Notes: generated by a model from the sequence alone, not told the origin. 64,000 nt of DNA from Owenia fusiformis (GCA_903813345.2 CAIIXF020000010.1:25384425-25448424), one strand, 5' to 3'. Shown: positions 47,901 to 59,064, counted from the first letter of the stretch. A program made the numbers and translations.

Positions 47901-50900
47901 GCACATAAATGATTTCAAACAATTATTTTCAGAAATGAGACCTATCCCAATGTAGTATTTAAATGATTGTTATGTAAATTCTCAATTATATCTAATTTGT
48001 TAATGAATTGAATATGTTGAGCATGTGTTGGACGATACAAAACATATGGACATAAAAACGTGTTATTTTTTGATGAGTTATATAATGAAATATCAAACAA
48101 CCGGGAAAACAACCCCTTTTGAGAGCTGGTCTGAAACATATTATATTAACCAGTTAGAAATTATCGATGGGCTTGATGCATAATTTGTTATGTTGTCTGA
48201 GTTTCCATAGTAAAATTTGATTTTTGTCAAAAAAATTACCATTAAGCTGTTTTTAAGAAATAATAAGCAATATTTTCAAAATATATTGCATGGTCATGGT
48301 AAACAGTTGTGTTGATGTCACGATAGCCCACATATTATGTCATTCATCTCAATACACATGGTGCAGGATGTGGTAGCATAGCCTCAGAGAGAGTTTAAAG
48401 ATTCAGACTGAATTTAATATACATATACTATCTTTTCATTATTTAAATGCCTTCATTGCTCACACTCATATTTTTGAATAAAATCATTTTTGATAATTAT
48501 TTGTCATTGTTCAGAATGTCACTTAAACACAAACTTGTTTTTTTTATTTTTTAGTTATTGTAATAATAGGATGTGTGTAAAGGCATGAAAGGATGTCTCA
48601 AAAGGAAAATAAATTCATGCAATCAAAATTAAAGGAGTTGATCTAATATCAGATTATGGATGTTATTATAGAGTCCAGACATGTTTTTGTTTCTGATTGG
48701 ACATCAAAGACTTGTAGAACCAGCGAAAATTAAATTTAAAAATAACAGGAAGTGTCTGAAGTGTGTTAAAGAAAACAAACTGTTCATGTTACATGTAATT
48801 CACATTCATTGGAAAATCATATCAAGGGATTCTTATGTCCAATCAAACATTTTTGTGATGTCTAAAATTTTGATGAGGGATCCTTGTCTCAAGCAACCAT
48901 TTTTTAATTTGACCTGTGAATTGATTTAGTCAGATAACAACATTAATGTCAGTTGCCAAAGATTACCAGTAAGTTCAATTAGGCTATACATATTTTTGGT
49001 GAATGTGCTCGCATGCACTCTTTCAAAATCTTGAATCTTCTGAATGCAATAACTTGAAAATCTGGTTTTACCATAGGCCAATGGAAAAGAAGATATTCTG
49101 TAGTATTGAGCTTGATCCTACTTTTCCCTTGCCTTATACTAGATTTTACTGTATAGTGCTTATCGTTGCAGAGAGCAGCATCCCAGCTGTTAGGAGACAA
49201 GGGAGAGAATGTTGGAGTGAGGTTCTGGCATGATCAACTATTTGCGAAACCTGCAAAGCATGGAGGTGTTGTTGCATGGTGAGAATTATGCTTTTACAGT
49301 TTTCTGTGGCGATCATTTATATATGAGAAAAAATAATTTATAATATTTTGCTATTTTTGGACAGCCATGCCAGGGACTGTTTACAGTAAATGTATTAAGT
49401 CATACTGTAGTATGCAAACATATAAACTGAACCCAAGTCATCTCAACTCTTACTCAGCTCAACCCTATTGACCCAATCCCAGATAACTTTATAGACTATT
49501 ATTTTGAAGTATCCATAATATCCATAATTTGGTGTATCCATAATAATTTGGTGTATCCATAATATGTGGTTTTAAATGGTCCCATTCTATTACATTGTAT
49601 GCCTACTTAAAATTGGGTTAACTAAGCTGACTTGGGAACATTTGAACAACCCATTCTCTGAGAAAAGTTTTCAAAAATTCATTGACATCATAATGAATAT
49701 TTTTTACTCATTTTGCATTACAGGAAGCCAAATGACCTTGACTTTTATTTCTCCAGTCAATCTTTTAAGTAATGTTGCAAATTTCATTATTGAATAGCAT
49801 AACTTAAGGTAAAATGTAAAACGAGTATGTAAAATGCATTTCCCGAAACATTCCTATGCATTGTTCTCCCATTTTCATGATAACAATAATGGTTTTTGGA
49901 ATATCTAAGTTGAAAATATTTTGTACTGTGCTTATTTTTCAGGCATCAAGACTATTCCTATTGGACAAGAACAGCTCCAATGAGCCATTTAACAGTGAGT
50001 AAATATATTATATTATTGTTTGTCACGATCTCCTATCATTCGATAATCAGCATTCCAAATGTAAATTAATACATGTATTCGGAAGACAAAACATGTTGGT
50101 TATATTAAGAAAGAAAAATATGTAAAATACATAAGTTTATTTTGATGAAGTTGATAAGTTTTATGTCCCCTTTGTTATTTTATGCTTAATATTTGTTTTA
50201 TGTTACCAAGAGGTAAGCACAATAAAGAATCATATTGTCTCATACAGGAGACACCATTGGATAGATCCTCTTATCTCCTTATAGCATTTTCACGTTGGGA
50301 TGTCAGCCAATTCAGGAGGAAACCTAGAAAAAACTTAATAAGAAAATTAATATTTTACGATTTAAATTTTTGAAACCACTTTTTCAGAGGTAATGTTGTT
50401 TGAAGATTTCAAATATGATATCACTTTGACTAAATTTTGAATATATATTGAGGGAAGTTGAGGCTATTCCTTCTCACATCTAGTTTAATGAAGCACACAA
50501 ATAGCAGTATTTTTCTGCTCTTCAGGTTCATGTTGCCCTTGATGATCAGGTAGAAGATAATGGTGGTCTTAAATATATTCCTGGATCACACAGGTAACCT
50601 GCTTGAGTGGGAGTTGGGCATAAGAACCCTCAACTTAATCATTCTCAGATAATATCTCTCTATAAATGTACATGGAAAGTGTACAACAGATTATTCCATA
50701 ATACTACTGTTTTCCCAGGGAAATATGAAGGAATAAAAATCGTATTGAATCGTATTACATGGAAAAATCGTATTGTCCCCGGGACAAAAATCGTATTGGA
50801 GCGTATTACATGGAAAAATCGTATTGTCCCCGGGACAAAAATCGTATTGGAACGTATTAACCTATTTTTGGTTTTCCCGGTTATTTTTAACCTTGACTAA

Positions 50901-53900
50901 TTGATAAAAGCATTATCCAAATGTAACATTTTAAGGAGGAATGTATTATGGAATAAATAGGTTATTTCTGGTCGGGATTGAATATGGGTTTTATTCCTCG
51001 GAAAATATGATATTGACCTTGGGAAATATGATATTGACACTCGGTCGCTGCGCCCCCTCGGTCAATATCATATTACCCTTCGGTCAATATCATATTGTCC
51101 CTCGGAATAAAACCCATATTCAATCCCTCCCAGTAAATAACCTATATGTATCACATCGTTTATAATAATAAAATGATATCGCGAGAAATTTCCTGATGTT
51201 GGGTTTATCCCATGATTACAATCATTTTGTTATGTTATTGAGTTTATCCCATGATTACAATCATTTTGTTATGTTATTGAGTTTATCCCATGATTACAAT
51301 CATTTTGTTATGTTCTGATACAATTTCCAAGACATTTCTTCCACTGTGCAGTAATTTGCACTACTTTCTCTACATGATATAGTTCGTCATGAATACCATT
51401 ATTAATCGTTATTTAGCAGCATCCTAATCAACATACACAGCATTTCTAATAGAAATCATAGTAATGATTGAAGATCATTCAGAAGCATTTAAAATCGAAT
51501 CCACGGCAAAATATTTAATTATTTTTATTGCTCAGAATTTCTTTAATCAGGGGTTTTAACAATCCTCTTTCCCCTCATGTAAGCTTATGATATGAGATAT
51601 TTTTAATAAATGGGGAGAGTTCACTTTTCAAACAATTCCAGGTAGGGGATTCACATTTGACAACTTTGGCCCAAAATCTCCTGAAAAGTGCGTAGAATTG
51701 AGAAAACTGCATGGTTTCCAAAGAACCTCCTCTCCCCCTTGGATACGGGCCTGAACTGAGCAACTGAATTATCACAAAAGGTGATGATCAGATAATCCAA
51801 GGGATAACAAATAAACATTGTAGAACTATTTTTTACAGTGAGGAAAACTGATTATGTTATATCATTCAAGGAATTAAGCATGTACCTGTATACTGCTACA
51901 CTGCTACAAATATTTTATTTAGGTGGACCAGAAATGGTGGGAAACCTCTTCCAGTGTTGGACTTCAATTTCAAAGACATGGAGGGAATTAAGGTAAGTCT
52001 TTTTTGAACAGAAAGATGTAATAAAACATAAAAGCTTTTGCATTGACATATGCCATGCAGGCATGTAGCCAGGATTTGCCAAGGGGGATTCACTTTTTAA
52101 ATAATGCCAGGGGGGTTAACTTTTTGATAACCAGAAGTGGCCAAAATCACATGAAAAGTGCTCAGAATGGTGAAAAACTGCATGATTTTGAAAGATTTTT
52201 GGGATGGGGGGGGGGGGGTGGTGGGGGAGGGTGGTTTGCTTAAACTCCCTCTGGCTACGAGCCTACCATGATATTAAAACTGAGGGCCTTAGCCCCCTGA
52301 TCTTGTTTAAAAACAATTGGCTCCAGTTCAACTGATTCAGCAAATAGATAATTTAGTCCCAAAACCTGACTCAACTGGCCAGAAATTAACATAATATTAC
52401 TCGAAATGTTTTAAGAAAATTTTGAAACTGCAATTGAATGATGTCATTTGTCTGTCTATTTAACCAATCAGTGACAATGTCTACTCAATACACATTTCCT
52501 ATAGACATGTCTTCTCTGAACCCTCATGTTTTCCCCCTCTTTAACAAATACTACCTATTTCCTTGTCCTTGTTGGCTTCCTCATCCATAGTATTTGTAGG
52601 AGTTGTAATAGTAATAGTCACACCAAACTAAGTTCATGGGGGATATAGAGAAGCCATCTGTTCTTCTGTTCCTCCCTTTGTGTGTCTGGACCATAACTCA
52701 AAAACCTGTTAATGGATTCGATTCAAATTTATAGGCTTATGTCCTATACACAGCCAATATAATTTGGCGCCGTTTTGGCATAAAAAAAATTTGGCACTGT
52801 TCCGGCACATTTCGCCACCAAAATTTGGCACCGGACTAGTCAGTCCATTTGGTGCCGGAACGGCACCGAAATTTAGCACCAAAACGGCGTCGAAAATCAG
52901 ATTACATTTTAGGGGTGTATGTGTAGGACCTCTGCTTCAGAGGGAATTTTCAATATGGTCACTCAGTTCAAATTGACCACCATTTTTGGAAAAAATGTAA
53001 TCTTTGATAACTTAAATACTAGAATATAGATGATGGATTTTGTTAAAATTTTATATGCTGATGCTGAGAGAGCTCTGCTTGGGAAATTTTTTTCAAGTTA
53101 TCAAAATGGGCACCTTTTGTAATTAAAAATGTAGTCTTTATCATCCAAATACAAGTGGAGGGATTTCTTCGTTCAATTTTTTCATGCTTATACCTAGGGA
53201 CAAATGAGTTCTGTTCAAAAGTAATTTTCAAGATGGCCTCTATTTATCAAAATATGTTTTGATAGATGGGATTTGCTATTCCGTGGGGTTGCTATTTTTC
53301 TAGTTTCCTGTGTTCGTTGGTTTGCAGTCTGGGTCAAATCCAAAACATTTTCTGCTTTTGAATTTGTACATGTATATGTTATTACTAAAATCGGTATACT
53401 GTAATTGTTTTATCTTTATAGCTCTTATTTTTCAGACCATACTTACAGATGAGGAAAATGCTCAATTCAAGCCAGTCATGGGGCTGCTGAAGAAGGGAGA
53501 ATGTAGCATTCATCATGCCCTTAGTGTACATGGGTCTTATGGAAATAAGTATGTTTTGTATAAACCTATCCCACTTTGATTCTTGTAGTGCATCAAAATC
53601 TACTTTATTTTACCCTTTGGCCAGAGACTAATATTATTACTACCCTCTGAATAGGAGAAAATATACAGTGCAGAGCAAATAATTTATTTCACCAAAACAT
53701 CATATCTTACCGAGTACATATAAGTAACACAGTTACCAACAATATAAAAGAATGTTTGCAGCCGAGAGGAATGTTCCTTTAACTAAGCTTTGCCAAGGGG
53801 TTCACTTTTTCAAAACTTTCAGGAGGGTTAACATTTGACAACTTTTGCCTAAAATAACTTGGGAAGTGATATGAGTGTGAAACACGACATGTTTTTGAAA

Positions 53901-55456
53901 GAATTCTTGGTCAGAACCCCCTGTGTCTCAGGTGTCTGGGTTAATATGTCATCCAACAGTATCTTGATCTACAAGTTTGACATTTCCAGATCCGATCGAC
54001 CAAGAAGAGCTGCTGTGGTGAATTATTTCAAAGATGGCGTGCAGTCTGTGTCTGAAGAGGAGATGTTGTTTTCTCACACAAGCGATGAGACGGCACATGT
54101 TAATGATCCTAGAAGAAGATGTCATGTGCCAAAGGTAATCTGGGAGATTTGTGCAAGTTGAGCATTAAGCTGTTGTGAGCTCCTGCACACCTTGTGTGGG
54201 GTAAAGTAAGGGGGGGTTACTGATTTAATGCTTCTCCTTCACACCTTGTGTGGGGTAAAGTAGGGGGGGTTACTGATTTAATGCTCCTCCTTCACACCTT
54301 GTGTGGGGTAAAGTAGGGGGGGGGGTTACTGATTTAATGCTCCTCCTTCACACCTTGTGTGGGGTAACGTAGGGGGGGGCTACTGATTTAATGCTCCTCC
54401 TTCACACCTTATGTGGGGTAAAGTAGGGGGGCTACTGATTTAATGCTCCTCCTGCACACCTTGTGTGGGTTGAAGTAGGGGGGGGGGGGGGCTACTGATT
54501 TAATGCTCCTCCTTCACACCTTGTGTGGGGTAAAGTAGGGGGGGGGGGGGGCTTAGCAACTTAATTTAATTAAAGGCACAATCAGAGATGACAATATTGC
54601 AACCAATATGTACAAATGACCTACCAATGTATTCTATACAATATACTGTAATATACCTAATAAGCGCCCACCCCACTTCACAGAGTTCCAAGAAATATCG
54701 AGGAATGACCAAGTATTAACGAATATATCAGAAAAATCATATTTCAAAGGGTGATAATAGAGTACATACACTATACTGCAGAAAACATGACGCATTTTGT
54801 AATCCGATGTACCCTCTCGATAAATATCTCTCATTTGGTGCTTCCCACATCAGACTATACTTAAATTATCTCAAAATAGTCCATAAAGAATGAAGGAAAT
54901 GCTCAAATTTAAGACTTTTGTTTCGACATTTTACCACGCAGTGATCATCAAGGCTTTTACACGACTTTTACACGAAAAATGATGTTCTGTCATCAAATAA
55001 AAAAAAAAGTTTAACTTTAGATCAATATCTAATAGTCTCTAGTGGAAATATTGAAGAGAATTGCAGAAAACAATTCCTCCACTTCGAGGGGCTCTGCTGC
55101 GGAGTTCTTCAATCACTGTCAATATTGTCTCGTTAGATTCTTGCTTTATTTTAGTGATCTCTACCATATTCTCTCTAATAACGATACATATCATTATTGT
55201 AAAAATATTCTGTTTCTTCATTTTGATGTTGCAAATAAGGCATTCTTGGCAAGAAAATACTTGGAATTACCGGAGAATTTTGGCTTCTTTCATATATGGG
55301 CGCTTTTTGTAATGGGTTACAATGGGAATTTCAATTTCAAAAGCATCCTGGTTACTTTTTATGGTGAATTATTAAGATAACTTGATTCTATTCCAGGGAT
55401 CAAAGATGGAAGGGCAATTCTTTCCACTTGTGTTTGATCCTGCATGGGTGAACTAA
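41918..55456 (+). CDS. Phytanoyl-CoA dioxygenase (PhyH) family Fe(II)/2-oxoglutarate oxygenase, complete
   Basis: Eleven exons join in one frame: 41918-41940, 43278-43401, 43759-43896, 44249-44395, 49172-49278, 49943-49994, 50526-50593, 51923-51992, 53436-53548, 53990-54134, 55397-55456 (TAA), giving 348 aa. The cupin-fold iron site is visible: His181-Gln-Asp183 in WHQDYSYW and distal His275 in SVHGSYGNK. Arg286, eleven residues on, matches the 2-oxoglutarate-binding Arg of human [17 protein letters not shown] precedes the lid region. Family members hydroxylate lipids or small metabolites. The substrate is unknown here, and the sequence does not look like a direct PHYH or PHYHD1 orthologue. 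No peroxisomal or secretory signal is evident, so it is probably cytosolic. The exon 1 to 2 join (acceptor gtag before 43278) is the least certain; the nearby cag acceptor would give a stop. Alternative start: Met at 43312. Confidence 0.9.
42287..43032. mobile_element. 746-bp palindromic element, 5'-TTATC ends, in dioxygenase intron 1
   Basis: Exact 8-bp duplications GGTTCTAG lie at 42279-42286 and 43033-43040. The left end TTATCCCGTTCCAGGACTAT pairs with the right end. The arms are ~340 bp and nearly identical, with a centre near 42660. The end itself holds a mini-palindrome, CAGGACTATAGTCCTG. It is the same family type as 40682-41227. Overlapping open frames on both strands are palindrome artefacts. 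Confidence 0.9.
44783..44876 (+). repeat. tRNA-Ala-like sequence with Pol III boxes (SINE head or tRNA pseudogene)
   Basis: The A-box-like TGGCCTTGCGGTAGAATG and B-box GGTTCGAATCC are correctly spaced. The anticodon arm CTCGC-TCAGCAC-GCAAG would show AGC (Ala) with one mispair. A T-run follows at about 44856. The acceptor strands do not pair, so it is not an intact tRNA gene. It lies in dioxygenase intron 4, just before the mariner element. Confidence 0.65.
44962..46436 (-). mobile_element. Mariner-type transposon, 1475 bp, defective
   Basis: TA target dinucleotides lie at 44960-44961 and 46437-46438. The ends TACTTGGGTCAGTCAAAAAG are exactly inverted at both sides. Imperfect arms run ~170 bp to 'ggttgctatggtaacag' (about 45112-45128) and its complement (about 46269-46285). 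Inside on the minus strand is a broken mariner transposase. It sits in intron 4 of the dioxygenase gene, in antisense orientation. Confidence 0.92.
45217..45984 (-). pseudogene. Mariner transposase, internally deleted and frameshifted
   Basis: Three pieces in different frames make up the remnant. 45984 to about 45840 reads an N-terminal helix-turn-helix (ends [12 protein letters not shown]). 45788 to about 45570 reads the second helix-turn-helix ([18 protein letters not shown], then [10 protein letters not shown]). 45648-45217 reads the C-terminal catalytic part. The second and third catalytic Asp of the DD34D triad are visible in HMDNARPH and [12 protein letters not shown]. The block with the first Asp (normally ~100 residues after the WVPR motif) is missing. 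The whole is ~256 codons against ~345 in intact members. It cannot encode an active enzyme. Confidence 0.9.
46774..46940. repeat. Repeat with GGCGGATCCAGG ends
   Basis: It starts 'caggggcggatccaggat' and ends 'ctgtctagatccgctgctgg', an imperfect inverse. A 14-G run is at about 46801-46815. This end type is widely seen in invertebrate non-autonomous elements. No clean duplication is visible. Confidence 0.55.
47030..47190. repeat. Fragment of the 'gttgacaggcct' element family
   Basis: It contains 'tgtgacgcattt' twice and ends 'gtgttcccaagttgacaggc'. These phrases match the ends and interior of the elements at 60387-60877 and 61024-61975. The other end is not evident, so it is a fragment. Confidence 0.6.
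47395..48320. repeat. Old, diverged ~900-bp inverted repeat in dioxygenase intron 4
   Basis: 'gaaaatattgcttattattt' near 47449-47468 is matched in inverse by 'aaataataagcaatattttc' near 48258-48277. Similarity extends over ~100 bp on each side ('acaactgg/tttac', 'aaaacaactta/aaaacagctta'). It is a probable ancient palindromic transposon. The centre has no coding signal. Confidence 0.6.
48330..49171 (+). other. Rest of dioxygenase intron 4
   Basis: AT-rich sequence with no exon or transposon end recognised. Short open frames here (for example near 48681-48929) have no homology and no splice logic. Confidence 0.5.
50740..51145. repeat. 51-bp tandem pair followed by a ~180-bp hairpin
   Basis: Units 50751-50801 and 50802-50852 repeat 'cgtattacatggaaaaatcg' and 'tgtccccgggaca'. 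Then 50958-51141 folds back: 'gggattgaatatgggtttta' pairs with its complement near 51107-51126. The inner arms carry 'aatatgatattgacc' repeated twice per arm, and the apex is 'gtcgctgcgccccctcgg'. It lies in dioxygenase intron 7 and is non-coding. Confidence 0.7.
51201..51317. repeat. Three tandem 39-bp units
   Basis: Copies start at 51201, 51240 and 51279 and are almost identical ('gagtttatcccatgattaca', then 'atcattttgttatgtt'). It is a minisatellite in dioxygenase intron 7. Confidence 0.9.
51550..51760. repeat. Dispersed repeat, minus-oriented 'gagttcactttt' family
   Basis: It holds 'ggggagagttcacttttcaa', 'attcacatttgacaactttg', 'aaaagtgcgtagaattgaga' and ends 'cttggatacgggcctg'. The copy at 52053-52262 has the same order of phrases, and 53790-53925 is a shorter relative. 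Confidence 0.6.
52053..52262. repeat. Dispersed repeat, full 'gtagccagga...tggctacgagcct' copy
   Basis: The ends 'aggcatgtagccaggattt' and 'tctggctacgagcct' are roughly inverted. The inside reads 'gattcactttttaaataatg', 'agtgctcagaatggtgaaaa', then a long G run (52206-52230). It is the most complete copy of this family in the window and lies in dioxygenase intron 8. Confidence 0.65.
52640..53260. repeat. Degenerate 'tttgataacttaaatact' repeat array
   Basis: It shares 'gaattttcaatatgg', 'aatgtaatctttgataactt', 'atgctgatgctga' and 'caagatggcc' with 17300-17800 and 34430-34640. A palindrome-rich patch of 'ggcacc(g/a)'/'ggtgcc' words lies inside at about 52760-52890. It is non-coding. Confidence 0.55.
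54179..54552. repeat. Minisatellite: seven ~52-58-bp units with G-runs
   Basis: Each unit has 'ttcacaccttgtgtggggta', 'aagta', a G-run of 6-13 and 'ttactgatttaatgctcctc'. Unit length differs mainly by the G-run. It lies just after the exon 10 donor of the dioxygenase gene (54134), in intron 10. Confidence 0.93.
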
Positions 55457-56479
55457 CAATAGTGTGAAGGAGACTACCCTAAATGAGGACAATGGACATA
55501 AAATGCATTGCAAATGAAATGGAAAAAATGAAAATACATGAACCATGAGTTTAACTCATATACCAGTTGTCAGATTTGCATTGGTTCAATTTTGTATGTT
55601 ATTTCCAAGATGATTGCTGAAATTGATAACTCAAGCACCAAGTGTCACATTTGGTTCAGTCTCAGATGTCTTATTTGAAGAGGACTCGAGAAGAAATGCT
55701 GAATAGACTAGATGCGAGTAGGCATAATCTTGATTTACGTCATTAAATATTCAAAATTCAGTCAAAGCGATGTCATATTTTAAATCTACATGTAAAAGTA
55801 CTTTTAAAAATATGGTTTCGAAAAATTGTTTATCAACTTTGAAAATTTTTTTTTTTTGAAAGTGACTTCTCGTTCTGGTTGATTCCCCATAGACCCAATG
55901 TTACAAAATCACAAAAAGTGAAATATATTTTCTTGTATTGGACAGATAACATTTTCTTTTACTGGACATATTTCAATTTGCATAACTATTAGATACAAAA
56001 GGGTTATATGAAAATTGAACCACTAAACCAAATGTAATTGAATTTAAAGGGAATTTTCTGCTATACCCGCCATGCTATCTGACCCGAACGAGTCACCTGG
56101 TGGTGGAACTGGTAAATACCTACTCGCATCTGCGTTATTCAAAATGGCCATTTCACAGGAAAATCATGATTTATTCTGATTATGAAATGAAAAGAAAGAC
56201 TGGGTTATCTTAATGTTTTTGCATACACATATAGCACATAGGGATGTTGACTATATCATATAATGTAGCAGATTAGAATTGTACAATATAAAATGATGAG
56301 TGATAATACTATGAATGAAAAACATTTTTTGTTTTCAACATCCGTGATAAAAAGCATGGGTCAATGTGCAATATTAATGTGCCATAGGTATAGTTTTATC
56401 TGTTGAATTACATTTTTAAACTTACAAATGTGAAGTTAAACTTGTTCAAACTGAGATTGTTCAAACTGTTTACAATAAA
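55457..56479 (+). other. Dioxygenase 3' untranslated region with poly(A) signal
   Basis: Non-coding AT-rich sequence follows the TAA at 55454-55456. A canonical AATAAA is at 56474-56479. From there to about 57570 no gene is recognised. Confidence 0.45.
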
Positions 56480-57576
56480 AGAAGGCTGTGTCCATATAAT
56501 CAGTGATATTTATGGATATGATATTACACAAGAATGATTGTGCTTTTTTAAAATATAATTTACATGAGATTTGTTTGTCATTATCGCAATATGGATTTTT
56601 CTGCAAATAATAAATAGTGACTGAAACCGTAATGTGCCATTGTTTCTTGGACTGAACAATTAGTCAACTAGATCAAATTTAAGGATTAAGCCCTAGACTC
56701 AGTGCATTTAATTGCGGACTGAATATCATTCCTCCAAGGTGTTTCAACTTTTACAAGAGATTCACAGAATAGAGTGCTAAGTTTAGGAAACCATGCCTGA
56801 GTGGAATTAATAAATCAGCCACAATGCATTAAGTCTTGGGGTTAAATTCTTTTAACACATTGCAAAATATTTTCACTAAAAATAACTAAAAGAACATATT
56901 TTCAATGAAACTTTTGCAAGGGTCAAGTTGACAAAGCATCAATTTCAATCTATAGAGTCAGGTTATCACCTTTACAACCATTTAACAAGTGACCTTGGAT
57001 GGGTTGTTGGTTATATAATGCAGTGCAGTTATATGAAATAGCTTGACATGTCCAGATTGGCTGGAATCAGACACACATTCCTTAGCTGTGAACACAGGGC
57101 TTCTTCAAGGAGGGGTTCCTGGATCTGCCTTCCATGATAATGCATTAATTACGACCGGTGTAAAATAAATTATGGTCCCCTGGGGATTATGGTCCCCTTT
57201 CTTAATTACTGATTGTGGATACGATAGTAAGGGAAAAAGTTGTATTTAGGTCACCATATAAATCAATGGAAAGTAGGACTGTAATTTGATATGACCTCCT
57301 ACCCTTTTACACCGGGATATACCCAAGAGGAATTCCTCACCTTCATTGGTGGTAAACAAGATACAATATAATACAATTATAGATCTAAAAATGATATTTG
57401 AAACACAGTCACAGAGAATGTTCTGGCGAAAGGAGATTTGGATTCCAAATTGATATCTATCTCGCTCGAAGAAGGTATATTAGACGTCCATGATTTGAAA
57501 TAAAAAGAATGAAAAAATCAAGGGAATACTTTCTCTTTGCTGTCAGGAGATTCTGTTAGTATATCCCCAAATTATG
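56480..57576. other. Intergenic stretch
   Basis: No coding exon, RNA or transposon end is recognised. A direct pair 'tatggtcccctggggattatggtcccc' lies near 57170-57197. Confidence 0.4.
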
Positions 57577-57619
57577 TCACGTGACTTTTCAAACATCCAG
57601 GAACTTCTAAGATGGCGGC
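57577..57619 (+). promoter_or_regulatory. Promoter with TCACGTGA palindrome and YY1 site at the start codon
   Basis: TCACGTGA is at 57577-57584 and AAGATGGCGGC, a consensus YY1 site, at 57609-57619; the latter contains the ATG of the following exon. YY1 sites overlapping or just past the transcription start are common at housekeeping genes. This supports 57612 as a real first-exon start. Confidence 0.55.
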
Positions 57620-57724
57620 TCCCGTGTCGGAAAAATTGCAGGATGAGTTTTTATCATCTTTCTGTGATTTTGAAGGGATTGATGAGCAAGTAGTACCAAA
57701 AAGAGAGACATGCGAAACATGCAA
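57612..57724 (+). CDS. Likely first coding exon of an unidentified gene (DTWD2-like?)
   Basis: ATG at 57612 opens 37 codons plus two bases up to a donor (AA|GTAGGTAT) at 57725. The reading is MAAPVSEKLQDEF (1-13), an acidic stretch to residue 26, then KRETCETC (30-37). A CxxC directly at the exon end, after a short acidic leader, resembles the start of DTWD2-type tRNA-uridine aminocarboxypropyltransferases, where a zinc-binding CxxC opens the domain. The match is too short to name. No second exon was found before 64000, so the gene would continue beyond the window. It could also be a chance frame; the YY1 start context argues against that. Confidence 0.4.
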
Positions 57725-57786
57725 GTAGGTATACGTTTTGAAATGACTTTGTTCAATCTAGGCGAAGCGATCTGCGAGGGTTTAGG

Positions 57787-57978
57787 TGCATGTTCGTAAT
57801 TTTTCTGCATGCCTCAATTTGAGTCACATGTTATTTATCAAACAGGAATGACTCCTTCCCCACATTGTCTACATCTTCCAGTTTTGCACAAAGAGTGCAC
57901 TTATGTGCCTAGAAAAGATTGGTGAGAAGATTTGTTTTGTAACATGTATTGAAAACAAGAAAATTCAATGAAAAAATT
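57787..57978. mobile_element. Truncated copy of the TTAA element found at 7981-8394
   Basis: 'tttctgcatgcctcaatt', 'gagtcacatgttattt', 'ttgcacaaagagtgcactta' and 'tgtgcctagaaaag' occur in the same order as at 8006-8120. Only about half the palindrome is kept, so it is a relic. Confidence 0.8.
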
Positions 57979-59060
57979 TATGTTTGCATTACAGTCAAAA
58001 TGTTTGTGACTACTTTGAATTAAAAAAATAAGGGAATGTTATAAAAACTAGTGGTTGGAAGACTGACTCGTGTACTCGAGTTTTACTCGCATTTGTCCTA
58101 AAAATCAATTGATCGAGTTGAAAACTTGAACTCACGATTTTTCCCATACATCATGTAATGTCCAATTTTGATACAAAATAAATTCCATATCACTACGGTA
58201 AATCATTGAAAAATATTGAAAAAAATCACAAAATTCAAGTTCTGAGGTACTTATTGCCATTTTCGAACGAACTAGCCCATACAATGACTATATCTCTGCG
58301 TTCCCCTATACATAACCTTCATCTTGACACTATATTTAACATAGGATTTGCATCTCGATTTTTAAATATCACTACGCCAACATAGGGACTAATTTTTAGG
58401 TAAAATCCCTGCTTCACCAATGAAAATTAACGAATAAAGTAGTTCCAGTTTACAGGACTATATTCCTGCAATTTTTTTCTTAAATTGGCACATTGAGAAA
58501 GTACTTGATCTCAGCTTTACATACATACCCCAAATGGCCACATTGCATACACTTAAACCTACTATACACACCATTGAAGTTGGCATGGCTTCATTTTTAA
58601 AGTATTAAAAAACACTACCTACGCGGAAGTGGTATTTACCGGAGTGACACCTTCTGGGAATACGATTTAGACAATAAAAAGTATAGAGGTACTTGAAAGA
58701 CTTGATCAAATTGATGAATTCTGCCGCTACTTGGGAAACTGAAACCGGAAGTTACTCAACTAAGTCAAATCGCGAATGTAATCGTGGTTTTTCGTGGCCC
58801 ACTCAAGTGGAGATTTTCAGGCGAGTCCGACCTGTAATAAAAACCCTTCAACCTGCACCTTCGACCCACAGGGTGTCCAAAATGAAAATATTATAGAAGC
58901 TATTTTTGCCGATCTCAGACCACGCAAGAGTCATATTTTCTTTCGAAACTATATAATATTTCCATATAAGGATTTCCATATAAGTCATATAATTGTAAAC
59001 ACGTATATAAGTAGGCCTATTGACGTTAGAAACATTCACTCAAGTCCATGTCTCAGAAGT
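57979..59060. other. Non-coding stretch with small repeat pieces
   Basis: No gene is recognised. 'actcgagttttactcg' near 58073-58088 and 'acaggactatattcctgc' near 58453-58470 look like transposon-end pieces; the latter resembles the end of 42287-43032. At 58827-58870 a piece (cgacctg...cttcaacctgcaccttcg) matches, inverted, 63745-63840. Confidence 0.4.
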
Positions 59061-59064
59061 GACT

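Noticed and set aside
54179-54552. CRISPR-like array
   Set aside because: There are no spacers: the whole unit repeats, the G-run varies, and the setting is an animal intron.
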